A stretch of DNA of 64,000 nt, taken from Saccopteryx bilineata. Its lineage: Eukaryota > Chordata > Mammalia > Chiroptera > Emballonuridae. The stretch is taken from contig NC_089493.1 of the NCBI RefSeq assembly GCF_036850765.1, positions 221,503,244 to 221,567,243 on the forward strand, given 5' to 3'. Below, one piece after another: positions 12,455 through 22,640 of the stretch; position 1 is the stretch's first letter, and each line of letters opens with the position of its first letter. The position numbers and the translations under genes are program-made. The notes under the pieces were generated by a model. The model was not told the DNA's origin. It did no database searches and worked only from the letters and a program-made list of their open reading frames with translations.

Positions 12455-12489
12455 TACACTTGATCTTAGCCAAAAGGCCGAGAAGCGAT
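12455..12489 (-). pseudogene. U2 snRNA 5' fragment (35 nt)
   Basis: The reverse complement from 12489 downward starts 'atcgcttctcggccttttgg' and continues 'ctaagatcaagtgta'. These are the first 35 nucleotides of U2 snRNA with no mismatch that I can see. Homology stops at 12455. The snRNA promoter, branch-site-pairing region and Sm site are absent, so it is a truncated retro-derived copy. It lies within the 590-bp spacer between the two copies of the direct repeat. Confidence 0.85.
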
Positions 12490-12659
12490 CTATCTTAAAT
12501 TCTATTATTCTCTTGCACACATTCTTGGTGTAATCATTTTATTTTTACTGAATTTTCCAGATGGGAAACACAATTTAAAAACCATATAATATCCATAACC
12601 CTTTATCCTCTCCATCACACTGTCTCTCACAAATGTACTGGAAGAAAGAACTGCTGGTC

Positions 12660-12740
12660 CAGACTAACGAGGGGCACTTGTTAGAAACACAGACCCTGGG
12701 CCTCACCACTCTTAGAGTGAGGGGCTCAGAAGTCAAAATG
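12660..12740. repeat. MER5-like hAT fragment
   Basis: 'cacttgttagaaacacagac' followed by 'cctgggcctcacc' resembles the interior of MER5-type hAT MITEs. It is short and diverged, with no ends visible. Confidence 0.35.
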
Positions 12741-12813
12741 TGTCAAGGTGAGAGGAAAAAAAAATAACCAGTATCTCTTCTTCTATCTAAAATGTTCCTT
12801 CCAGTTTCTTCTT

Positions 12814-12935
12814 TACAGATCAGTTTTCTAATTCAATTTGGGCTTCACTACGGAAAGGTGCTATCAGAGTATAATGTAGCAGTTATATTTAAAGCTTATA
12901 TTAATTTTTTTAATTGAATTTATTAGGGTGACACT
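12814..12935 (+). repeat. local direct repeat, copy 2
   Basis: It matches 12104-12226 nearly base for base, including the last L1-derived bases 'aattgaatttattagggtga'. After 'gacact' the two copies diverge at once: copy 1 continues into L1 and copy 2 into 'tcttccccttctctaatt'. Confidence 0.9.
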
Positions 12936-14119
12936 TCTTCCCCTTCTCTAATTGCTTCTCAGATGCACTTCCAAACTTTTTAGGGATTCCAGAAACAAGC
13001 TCCCACTGAAGCTGCCTGGTCATTTTTATGCAGGGCCAGGGTAGCTGAAATTCCAAACTTTAAACTTGAAAGGACTACTAAACAAATAGCAATTTAAAAC
13101 ATAAATCATCTCCCTGTAATATCACAGTAATTGTTATAATAAATTGGCTACTTAAATATGCTAGACACTGAACTAAGTGTTTAACACACATATCAGTTGT
13201 TTCATACACAAAAAAAAACCCCAAACCTGAATATTTCCCCAGAAGCAAGAGGGTGTGTGGTTCTGATTCTAAATTTGTTACTGATTTCTCATGAGCTTTG
13301 ACTCCTTATTTTTTCGCAACTAGGGAATGGGTCTCCTAAAGATAAACGAAGGTTGCCAAAGATGTTAGTGAGAGAAGGCCCAAATGGCCAAAGGATGTTT
13401 TTTTCTTCATCCAAATCCCACTGTAATCTTGGGGATTATATATATATTCCAACATTCATCTCAATACTCTATCCAATACTCTAAGCTCTCCCTGCCTTGA
13501 TCTTCAATGACCTGCTCCATTCGGTTTCAACAATCCATTAACAACATTGAACTCTGGTCCTGGCAGCACTCTTCTGAAATAATAAATTTAGGCATTCCCC
13601 TAATTTGACCACAATTTCCAACCTTTGTATCCATATTACTCAAATAACTCCCTTTCTAACCTTAAAAAAAATCTTATAGGACTTCTGGTCCATTCATTCA
13701 CCTTTTCTCTACTAGACATTTTCTGTTTTCACTTCCTTCCTTAACTGCTTAGAGTCCATGATCAAACATTTCAATATGTTTTCCTAAACTGTCTTGTCCT
13801 ATTGTTCATTAAGTGCACTTGACTAAAAAACCCCAATGGTTAATGAACCCAGCTGCCTGGCTTCTCTCTGGCTAACAGATTATTGTCCCAATAAACAAGT
13901 CATTAACCACAACTGGGTCTTCAGCACCACTCAGCCATTGTATTTATATTATGTAATCTCCAGATGTTATGATTTGAAATTTTTAAAAAATTGTAAAGGC
14001 ATGAAAATAAAATAAAGAATTTGTGTATAACTGCAGAGTGGGACTTAAGGCACAAAAATAAGACCTAAAACTACAAACAACAAAAAAAAAGACATTTTTT
14101 TTTTGCTTCATAAAAACGA
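12936..14119. other. noncoding DNA with old repeat texture
   Basis: There is no gene. The part from about 13480 to 13930 has the pyrimidine-rich look of a decayed L2 3' region, but I cannot place it firmly. Confidence 0.35.
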
Positions 14120-14447
14120 CCATATTTCCCCATGTATAAGACGCAAGCTTTTTTGGGGAAAAATTTGGGGTCTAAAAACTGAGTGCATCTTATACAGTGG
14201 TTGTAGAAGTGTCACATTTCAAATGCCAAAGATGGAACTGAGGACGAGGCAATATATGAAGACAGTGATTCGTATCAGACACAGATGAGGACAAGCTAAC
14301 AGATGGGAGTTTTGACAGTGATGAATTTTATAGTGAATAAAACTTGAGTTCAATAACTTCATGTAATACATTTTTTTTTCAAATTTTGGGCCCCAAAATT
14401 AAGGTGCTTCTTATACATGGGAGAGTCTTATACATGGGGAAATAAGG
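14120..14447 (+). mobile_element. pogo-type MITE, 328 bp (copy 1)
   Basis: The left end 'ccatatttccccatgtataa' and the reverse-complemented right end 'ccttatttccccatgtataa' are inverted repeats. TA follows the right end (14448-14449); the left flank no longer reads TA. About 14200-14350 corresponds to the C-terminal coding part of the transposase-bearing copy at 48477-50214: the 'catttcaaatgcca' anchor, then 'gaggacgaggcaatatatga', which encodes an acidic tail. Nearly all of the transposase gene is missing, so this is a deletion derivative. Its transposase-sense strand is plus. Confidence 0.85.
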
Positions 14448-14615
14448 TAAAATGTTATTAAAAACAAAACAAAACTCCATATGCAAAACAAAAAGGTAAA
14501 ATGCAAACTGGGCAAAAACATATCACACATAATAGGATTGTTAGGCACTATTCTAAAAGGACTCTTACAAATAATGAGAAAATGAAAAAGATTCAATTAA
14601 AGAAAAGACTTGGAA

Positions 14616-15325
14616 GTATAGAGGAAAGCAGTAGATTTTGTACATTGATTCTGTACACTGCAGCTTTATTATATTTCTGTTTGTTTATTGTTTCTAATAG
14701 TTTGGGGGTTTTTTTGGTGGAATCTTTAGGGTTTTCTATATACAGAATCATGTCATCTGCAAAAAGTGACATTTTTACTTCTTCATTCCCAATTTGGATG
14801 CCTTTTATTTGCTTTTCTTGTCTAATTGCTCTGGCTAAAACTTCCAGCACTATGTTGAATAAGATTGGAGAGTGTGGACATCCTTGTCTTGTTCCTGATT
14901 TTAGAGGAAAAGCTTTCAGTTTTTCACCATTTAGTAGGATATTGGCTGAAGGTTTGTCATATATGGCCTTTATTATGTTGAGGTACTTTCCTTCTATACC
15001 TATTTTATTGTTTTAATCATAAATGAATGTTGTATCTTATCAAATACTTTTCCTGCATTATTGATATGTCATATAATTTTTATCCTTTGTTTTGTTAATG
15101 TGGTATATTACATTGATCAATTTGAGTATACTGAACTATCACTGTGCCTCTGGAATGAACCCCACTTGATTGTGATGTATTATTTTTTTTAACGTATTGT
15201 TGTATTTTGCTAGTATTTTGTTTAGAATTTTTGCATCTGTGTTCTTCAGATATATTCATCTGCAGTTTTCTTTTTTTGTGTGTGTTATACTTGCCAGGTT
15301 TTGGAATCAGGGTTATGGTGGCCTC
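14616..15325 (-). mobile_element. L1 ORF2 segment, inverted half of a 5'-inverted L1
   Basis: The minus strand encodes a piece of the L1 ORF2 reverse transcriptase. At 14850-14593 it contains the catalytic FADD motif in '[18 protein letters not shown]'. Upstream on the minus strand are the degraded fingers/palm parts ('gttcattccagaggcac', 'gaaaagtatttgataagata'). The segment ends where a plus-strand L1 begins at about 15325. Opposed orientations of two neighbouring ORF2 parts are the hallmark of twin-primed L1 insertion. Stops and frameshifts make it dead. Confidence 0.85.
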
Positions 15326-15985
15326 ATACTATGGAAAACAGAGTGGTGGTTCCACAAAAAATTAAGAATAAATTACCACATAACCTAGCAACCCCTCTTC
15401 TGAGTATCTATTCCCAAAATTTGAAAACATTTATTTGCAATGATCTATGCATGCCTATATTTATTATAGCCTTATTCATGATTGCCAAGACATGGAGACA
15501 ACTGAAGTGTCTTTTGATAGAGGACTGGATAAAGAAGATTGGTCATATATATTATTGAATACCACTAAGCCATTAGAAAAGATGAAATACTGCCATTTAT
15601 GATAACATAGATAGACCTTGATAATATTACACCAAGTGAAATAGAAAAAGCCAAGAACGATATGATTTCACTCAGATGTGGGATATAAAACTGAAACTCA
15701 TAGACACAGACAACAGTATGATGGTAACCAGAGAGCACAGGGGTGGGTAGTAAAGTATAAAGGGGGCTAATATACAGCTTACAAAAATTAGGGGATATTT
15801 TATCGCTTCATATTTATTTTGAAATATCCCCTAATTTTTGTGAGCAGTGTATATGGTGATAAAAGATGACCTGATTTTGGGCGGTGGGAATGCAATGCAA
15901 AATACAGACTATGTATCATAGACATGTACACATGAAACCTATATGATCCTATTAACCAACGTCACCCCAATAAATTTAGTAAAGA
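15326..15985 (+). mobile_element. L1 ORF2 C-terminus and 3' UTR, direct half
   Basis: The plus-strand frame near 15330-15558 reads like the L1 ORF2 C-terminal domain, with 'FIIALFMIAKTWRQLKCLL' and 'DWIKKIGHIYY'. The 3' UTR follows ('gtatgatggtaaccagagag') and finishes at 'gtcaccccaataaatttagt'. It is interrupted by a mariner-type MITE at 15773-15851. Together with 14616-15325 it forms one 5'-truncated, inverted L1. Confidence 0.85.
15773..15851. mobile_element. mariner-type palindromic MITE, 79 bp
   Basis: The left end 'tacagcttacaaaaattagg' and the reverse-complemented right end 'tacactgctcacaaaaatta' form inverted repeats of about 29 bp separated by a short loop. TA flanks both ends (15771-15772 and 15852-15853). 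The RNA or single strand would fold into a near-perfect hairpin. It sits in the L1 3' UTR, so it arrived after that L1. Confidence 0.85.
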
Positions 15986-16085
15986 CCTCGTCATTTATAA
16001 GACAGATACAAGCGAGCAATATGTAAAAATATGTTCAACCTTCCTGATTATAAAATAAACACAAATTTAATTGAGACTTTTATAG

Positions 16086-16780
16086 ATTAGCAATGATTAA
16101 AATAACTAATAATACTTTTACTTTTCTAATATCCTTTAGACCTAATACATGGCATTTGAGACTGTGGATCAACCCTCTGGCTCAAAGCATTCTCTTGGAT
16201 TTCTTTCCTCCCATTTGCTCCTTAGTTCTCTGGTGGCTTCCTCTTTGCAGCTCCTTAGGGACCTTGCTGCACAGTCAGCAAATGCTGTGCTTCTCACTGA
16301 ACATGTCCTCCTTGGGTTGACTTCATTAATCCTACTACTTGCAAATCTCTATGTCTTGTCATTAGTCCTATCACTTGCAAATCTTTATCTTTTGAGCTTC
16401 AGTCAACATTTCTAATGGCTTACTGTTCATTTCTACTTGTAAGTCTTGTAGGCACTGCAAACTCAGCATGTCAAAATTTAACTCCTCATTTCCCATAAAC
16501 ACGCTTCTCTTCCCATCTTTATTTTCTGTTAATGATAGACCTTGCATACAATTATCTGAACCAAGGAACTAGGGGTTAGCCTTGATGCTTTTCATTCTAT
16601 CTGTCATCAATTCAGGGACTAATAACTGTTCATATCAAAATATTTTCTACATCTCCACCGTCTCTCCCACACTCACAGTCTTACTAGTTTTGCTGTAGTC
16701 TTGTCATCCATCACAACCCAATACATCCTCCTTTTCACTGAAAAATGCAAATTTAATCATATTACATTCTCTTTCTTTGT
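16086..16780. other. unassigned, probably old repeat
   Basis: Pyrimidine-rich text that resembles decayed mammalian LINE or LTR internal sequence. It has overlapping open frames of 75-88 codons with no domain. I cannot assign a family. Confidence 0.3.
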
Positions 16781-16782
16781 TT

Positions 16783-17222
16783 AAATTGAATTTATTGGAG
16801 TGATGGTTAATCAAGTTATCAAGGTTTCAGGTGTACAGTTCTATAATACAGCATATGTATATTATATTATATTAAATTAATTATTATATTATATTATATT
16901 ATATTATATTATATTATATTATATTATATTATATTATATTATATTATATTATATTATGTGTTCACCACCCCAAGTCAACTCTCCTGTGAAAATTTTTCAC
17001 CCCTTTTACCCTCTTCTATTTCCCTCAGCTCTTCTTTTCCCTTTTGTAGTCACCATACTGTTGTCTATAAGTTTTTTTCTGTGCTTAATCCCTTCACCTA
17101 TTTCACCTAGCTCCCAAGCCTTCTATCTTTGCACAGCTGTCAGTCTATTCTCTGTATCTGAGTCCATTTCTATTTTGTTAGTTTATTTTGTTCATTAAAT
17201 TCTACATATAAGTAAAATCATA
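16783..17222 (-). mobile_element. L1 3' end, antisense, split by an (ATATT)n array
   Basis: The plus strand 'aaattgaatttattggagtg', then 'tcaaggtttcaggtgtacag', is the reverse complement of an L1 3' end. After the AT array it resumes with 'gtgttcaccaccccaagtca' and runs to about 17222. Confidence 0.75.
16855..16957. repeat. (ATATT)n microsatellite, about 100 bp
   Basis: A pentanucleotide array of roughly 18-20 units, with one irregular stretch ('attaaattaattatt') near its left end. It lies inside the L1 tail, where the element normally has 'tatattgtatt', so it probably grew from that seed. Confidence 0.95.
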
Positions 17223-17943
17223 TATTCCCTTTCTTAGAATCCTTCTTCCCAAGTTCTTTACAAGGTTGAGAAGGCTCTCCATGGTCTCTCCTGCTTCTTT
17301 CTCCAGCCTCATTTCTTTTTATTACTCTACCATTATGCTCTACTCTCCAGCAACACTGGACTTTCTTTGGTCCTAAAATGTACAATGTATTCTCTAGCCT
17401 TTCCCTAGAACTTGGAAAGCCATTTACTGTACCCCCACTCTCTATATGTAATTCCAATCCCATCACCTGGAAATAGCTAACTTTTACATTTTGTAGGCCT
17501 TACCTATTTGAGAACAGTGACTGTAAGATACAACATCTTCCCAGATATCTTCACATAAGTAAAAAATAAAGACATTTACCTAAGCTAGTCCTTAGATTCA
17601 CCCTCTGCTCTTTTTTCTTTCTTTTTGTTACTCCCAAGTCCAGCAAAAATGGGTCAGAAATACGGATATCTTGTAGTTACAAAAAATTCTTTATGTACAA
17701 AAACAAAAAGTCTTGCCCTAGGAAACATATTTTTTCTTCCTTCACTTGTACTGGTTAATGACATCACCAATCATCCATCTTAGAAGACTAGGAAGCAGTC
17801 ATCTCTTTCTCAACCTTACTATCTAAGTTGTTGTCTCTGTTGCTGTAATATTTCTTCCTTCTCCTCCCATCTCCAGAACAACCATTGATTTAATTCTCAT
17901 TACATCTCCCCTGTAACATACTCCTGTTTTCTTTTGTATAATC

Positions 17944-18787
17944 CAGTGGTTCTCAAAGTTTTTGAAGCTGGGGAGCATTTAAAAGCCTACAAATAATTGT
18001 AGGCACACTATATACAAATTTCTGAGAAATATGTTATAATAATTAAGTCATATATTAAAAAAAATAAAGTCCAAGCATGCTTTTATGATAATTAAATAAA
18101 ATAAAAATGACAAAATTAAATTTATTCTGACATTAAAAAATATTTTTGTTACATTTTTTGAGTTGTGCCTTTTAGAATTCATAAAAAGGGGGGGGTTAAA
18201 AAATAAAAAAATGACAAAAAGTTATCTTTTTACATATATACATACTTAGTAAGATTTAGTAAATTTGGCAGGTCCTGGTGCAAATGTATTGAGGTTTTCA
18301 TTCTTGTGTTTATGAGAAACATGAGCCTGATGTGTCCTAGCGATTTCTTCAATGTTTGGGCATATATTTGAAAGGCAAACTCTCATTTCCTCATCAATAC
18401 ATTGAAGAATTCCTCTTTTTTTTACTCTTAATTGCGTCGAGTGCAGAAAACCCCCACCATACATATCATCTTAACTTTACATCAAATAAAGGATAGAAGA
18501 AACTTGCCTCCAGTCTTTCTGGGGAACATGGGGGATAGTTTAAACAATCCAGCACCACAGCTTAACAGCCTTTTGCAACCTAATCAGGGAAGTGAGGTGG
18601 GGGGTTGGGCACACTGTCAGCTTACAGTCAATTTCCCACACCTCTGTCCCCCAAAAATCTAAACTCCAAAAACCTGTTGGTGTTTTGGTCCCCAACAGGC
18701 ACATATTTCTCTGGAAAACCATAGGGCGCACCTAGAAATCTTTTAGGACACACAAGTGCACCCTGGTGCACACTTTGAGAACCACTG
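17944..18787 (-). mobile_element. hAT transposon, 844 bp, with 8-bp TSD
   Basis: The left end 'cagtggttctcaaagttttt' and the reverse-complemented right end 'cagtggttctcaaagtgtgc' are hAT-type terminal inverted repeats. The 8-bp target duplication 'gtataatc' is exact on both sides (17936-17943 and 18788-18795). It keeps the 3' end of a transposase gene on the minus strand (separate entry), so it is an internally deleted copy of an autonomous Charlie/ZBED-like element. The A-rich stretch at 18050-18240 next to the transposase end is noncoding. Confidence 0.9.
18246..18464 (-). pseudogene. hAT transposase C-terminal relic
   Basis: The minus-strand frame encodes 72 residues. The middle reads 'EEMRVCLSNICPNIEEIA' followed by 'QAHVSH'. 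This is the typical end of the hAT dimerisation domain, seen in domesticated relatives such as ZBED5 and SCAND3 (pattern: L-R-x-x-L-S-x-I-x-P-x-I, then Q-A-x-x-S-H). The BED zinc finger and the catalytic core are missing. The N-terminal residues before about residue 13 come from the other end of the element, so the initiating ATG is accidental. It is a transposon remnant, not a host gene. Confidence 0.75.
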
Positions 18788-19209
18788 GTATAATCTCTTG
18801 TCTTCCAGTCCCTCCTTACACTACTACCCCCAGTCTGATCACACCAACATCAAACTTAGACAATTCCTTAGCAGAATCTCCTCAACCTTATGGACCTCAT
18901 TTCCTATAACTCCTCATCTTCTGGGCTCTTATGTTCAGCCATACTAAATTTCTGCCATTCCTTGAACTTGTCACACTATTCTGTATCCTGTATCTGGATA
19001 TGTAATCTTATTTTTCTGTGTACAATGCCTTATTTTTCTCTAGTCATTACTTCTTGAAACAGTTCAAATTTTGTTTTCTGCAAAACCCTCCCTAAACACT
19101 CAAGCCAAGCTAGTGACTCTTAACTGTGCATTCATAGCCCTTTGCATATTTTTCTAGTGAAACTTATCACATTGCCTTGCAATGCTTTATTTACATGCTG
19201 TTGTGGAGA

Positions 19210-19640
19210 CTGCTAACTGTTCAATTTTAACTGAGCACATGGATACCTGATGTATTCCATTTCCCAGCATTCCCTGCAGTTAGGTGTGGCCGTTTGATTA
19301 GTCCTTCTAATGCAGTAAGTGTAAAATTCATTTTTTCCACTTCTGGCCAGTGCTGTGTGTATGACTCCTCCACGTTCTTATCTTTCCCTCCTTGTGATTC
19401 AGAATACTGATGAACCTGCAGCCCAGCTGTGATCATGCAGATGACAATAGTGACTAGGTGAAGGCAGAGAAAGAGGCTAGAAGAAACCCCATCCCTGCAC
19501 CAGGCTGTGTGGGTCAGAGCTATCTGCCTATCTGGAATGCCCACCTTGGACGATTATGTAAAAGAAATAAACAACTATACCTCTATATATCTGGAGGTCT
19601 TTTTGTTAAAGCAGCTTAGCTTTACCTTGGCTAATCCAGC
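19210..19640 (+). repeat. mammalian LTR-like repeat (ERVL/MaLR group suspected)
   Basis: 'tttcccagcattccctgcag' and 'ttaggtgtggccgtttgatt', followed by 'aaagaaataaacaactatac', follow the layout of an old mammalian LTR with a polyadenylation region near the end. Too decayed for me to name the subfamily. Confidence 0.4.
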
Positions 19641-20214
19641 CCTCTTACTCTTTTGGTTCTGTTTATACCTTAAGAGTAAAACCTGGCTTACATTTCTCTG
19701 TGTGCCCTGTGACAAGCATGTAGTACTTAAATTAATGCTAGCTGAATGAACCTTGAAGATAAAAATGGTACCTTGCCTCTACATAGTGTCATAGAGGGAC
19801 CAGAAGCAAAAGAATGAGAAAAAAACAATGCAGTATGAGAAATGTTTCATATGTTAGCATGTCTAGACACCCTGGAGACATTCAGATCTACTAATAAAGC
19901 ATCTGAGTACTGTTAAAGAACTGGAACTAGGAAAAGAGATCTAGAATCTGAAATCAGGATAGAATGAAACACTGGAAACTTCTCCTAAAAGAAGGGAGTA
20001 AATGAGGGCCATAAACTTTGCTAATGACAGAAACCCAACTGAATACTGGTCAATTTCTCCCTGATAACCCTGCTTTATTGTTTTACTCTGTGTGGCAGCC
20101 AGTCCCAAAAGGTAGGTTACTCTGTCTCCCTCCAGCCTGTCCACCCCTGCCATAAGCCATGTTTCATGATATTGATGCCCTTATATAGCTTCTTCCTCCA
20201 AATATGGGCTGGCC

Positions 20215-20641
20215 TCATTACTTTCTTTTTGAATATAGAATATGGTATAAGTGATACTGCCTGACTTTAGTGTTCATAAGGTCGTAAGTTTTGCAGTTAC
20301 TTTCTAGGACTCTTGGATGTTCCCTCTTAGAACCCAGCACACACTGGAGGAAGCCCAAGATACACAGAAACATCATGTGTGTTGCTCCAGTGGACAGCTG
20401 AATTCCAGCCAACAGCGAGCATCAACTGCCAGCCCCGTAAATGAGCCACTTTGGATGTCAGCTTAATGACCTTGTAGATGACGCTAGCCCCAATCAGTAT
20501 TTGACTATAACTCTATGAGAGATCCCAAGCAAGAACCTCCCAGCTGAGCTCAGTAAATGCATGAAACCATGAAAGATAATAAATTGTTGTTTTAGGCCAC
20601 TAAGTTTTCAGGTGGCTTATTATGCAGAAATAAATCACCAG
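20215..20641 (+). repeat. MaLR/MLT1-type LTR
   Basis: The end reads 'ataataaattgttgttttag', 'gccactaagttttcaggtgg' and 'cttattatgcagaaataaat'. This matches the MLT1 3' LTR pattern ('ttgttgttttaagccactaa'). AATAAA lies at about 20579-20584. The left border is uncertain. It is an ancient ERVL-MaLR relic with no internal region. Confidence 0.65.
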
Positions 20642-20693
20642 AATACCAAAATTAATATGAACATGAGTCTATGCATAATGTTATGAAGACTTT

Positions 20694-20873
20694 TTAAAAA
20701 AAACTTTTAAAATTTGTTGATTTTAGAGAGAGAGAGAAAGGCCGGGGGAAGAAGCAGGAAGCAACAACTCATAGCTGCTTCTTGTATGTGCCCTGACTGG
20801 GCAAGCTTGGGACCTTGAACTGACCTCAGCATTTCAGGTCAAGGTTCTACCCACTGCACCACCACAGGTCAGG
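20694..20873 (-). repeat. tRNA-derived SINE, family C (short form)
   Basis: In reverse complement the tRNA-like head starts 'cctgacctgtggtggtgcag'. The body includes 'tgcttcctgcttcttccccc' and ends in (tc)n and an A-rich tail. The TSD is 'ttatgaagactt' on the left against 'ttgtgaagactt' on the right. Older than the other family C copies by its divergence. Confidence 0.85.
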
Positions 20874-21826
20874 TTGTGAAGACTTCTTGAGCATTACTTG
20901 GAAGTGGTCTGGGCAACTGAAGAAGAATGCCTCCTCAAAGCCAATGGAACAGCCTTACTTTCAAGTTTCAAAATCATCAATAAAACATAATGAATATTTG
21001 AGAGGGCTTTCCAAAGCCTATTTTTCTTTCAATGTGCTTATTTCCCTGATGGGAGATGATACAAAACTACTGGGTAAACAACAAACAGACTAATTTATGC
21101 TTAACCTGCTAAGAAAGCATAAGTTAAAGTGGAACATGGAGTCAAAAAGTGCAAGCATACCAGAAAATGTTGTGCAAGCTGCACAGATTGTTAATGGCAG
21201 CACTTATTACTAAGTGAGCACAGTTGGAAGGTAGTCACTGGTATGCAAGCAGAAGAAATTGCCAAGACCTAGTCTGTATCAACTCAACATTCTCCATCAA
21301 AATAAAATTATTCCTATTTAATCATCTTTCCATCTATGTCGCTTCCTTCCTACAATGACTCTGGGATAACTTTGTTCTGCAAAACCAGTCATTTGCTCTC
21401 AGAGGAAAGTATCCTGAAGGTTTAGTAATCTTAAAAGATAACAAGATTATCTGAATCCTAAAATAACTTAAAAAATATAAAGTTTGAATGCAAGAAGTTT
21501 AATTTCGAGTCCTAATTTCTATGCCTTCTTCTCTATCAACCTCTTCAATGCCCATTATCTTAAAGCTGTTCTTGGGTAACTGCAATTATCTTGACTTGAA
21601 GGCATCTCCATGCAGGGGGTCTTCCGTGACCCTCTATTAAAACTGTCTTGTCCTGTGTCTCATTCTTTCAGTGATTCCACTTAACAATTAAGTGGCCTAT
21701 TTGAAGAAAAAACTTAAGCTGACTCTCATGGCCAAGTCACATGGATTCTGTGATTGTAGGTCACTAGATCTATCCCCTCTCTTCACTTTCACTCTCATTA
21801 CCTGCATTTAGACTCCATTACCTTTT

Positions 21827-21861
21827 CTTTAATTAATTAATTTTTATTTATTCATCTTTTT

Positions 21862-21903
<42 letters not shown>

Positions 21904-22021
21904 GAGCAGGAAGCGTCAACTCCCATATGTGCCTTGACCAGGCAAGCCCAGGGTTTTGAACCGTTGACCTCAGCGTTCCAGGTCGACGCTTGATCCACTG
22001 CGCCACCACAGGTCAGGCCAA
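21827..22021 (-). repeat. tRNA-derived SINE, family C
   Basis: Same family as 20694-20873. It has a (ga)n block at 21865-21900. The 17-bp TSD 'agactccattacctttt' (21810-21826) reads 'agaccccattacctttt' on the right (22022-22038), so the borders are secure. Confidence 0.92.
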
Positions 22022-22039
22022 AGACCCCATTACCTTTTG

Positions 22040-22640
22040 CAGGAACTTTGATAATGACCCTTGAACTGCATTTTCCTTATTTTTAGCCTTTCCTTCTCAA
22101 TATATTTTACTTATAGCTGCTAGATCAGTCTCTCTGGAGAATAGCTTTGATAATTCATTTCCTCCTCAAACCTTTGATCCCAGGGTTTAAAGAACACCAC
22201 CCCCTCCTCAGTCTATTATTTAATGTTCTCTTAAGTTTATTTTCCTTATTCTTCATTCATAGTCATGATAGGTCTACCAAATGCCCTTCTTGCTATTGTC
22301 AATACTTATGTAACATATGGTACACTTTCAAACTTTCGTTCATGTTGACAATCTTAAAATATTCTCCCATTCTAAGAATCTTTAAATCATACCCATTTTT
22401 CAAGGTTCAACTTAATGAATCTCACCTCCTCAATCACTAAATATCTTATTGCATCTTATAATCTAATAGAATCACATCATCTTTCAAGTTTCTTCACCAC
22501 TTATATCAGTATCTCCCTTGTGATCCTTAATCTTTTTTCCCTGAATCATTAGGTTTATAAATTTTTATCTTCTTTCTATTAAGAGCAGAATATGCTTCAC
22601 ACACAGTAAATGCTCAATAAACTCTGTCGCATGAATGGGA
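22040..22640 (+). repeat. L2 LINE 3' region
   Basis: It ends 'cacacagtaaatgctcaata' then 'aactctgtcgcatgaatgg', the L2 terminus. The upstream text ('atttttcaaggttcaactta') also fits. The family C SINE at 21827 was inserted near its left side. Confidence 0.5.

Larger units (their letters stand above)
17228..19200 (+). repeat. L2 LINE 3' region, split by a hAT element
   Basis: 17228-17943 ('ctccatggtctctcctgctt', 'ttccctagaacttgg') and 18796-19200 ('cttgaacttgtcacactatt', 'gcaaaaccctccctaaacac') both have L2-like 3' text. The hAT element at 17944-18787 separates them. The assignment rests on texture, not on an alignment. Confidence 0.4.

Noticed and set aside
14501..15016. 171-codon plus-strand frame
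   Set aside because: It is antisense to the L1 reverse transcriptase segment; the real coding sense is the minus strand.
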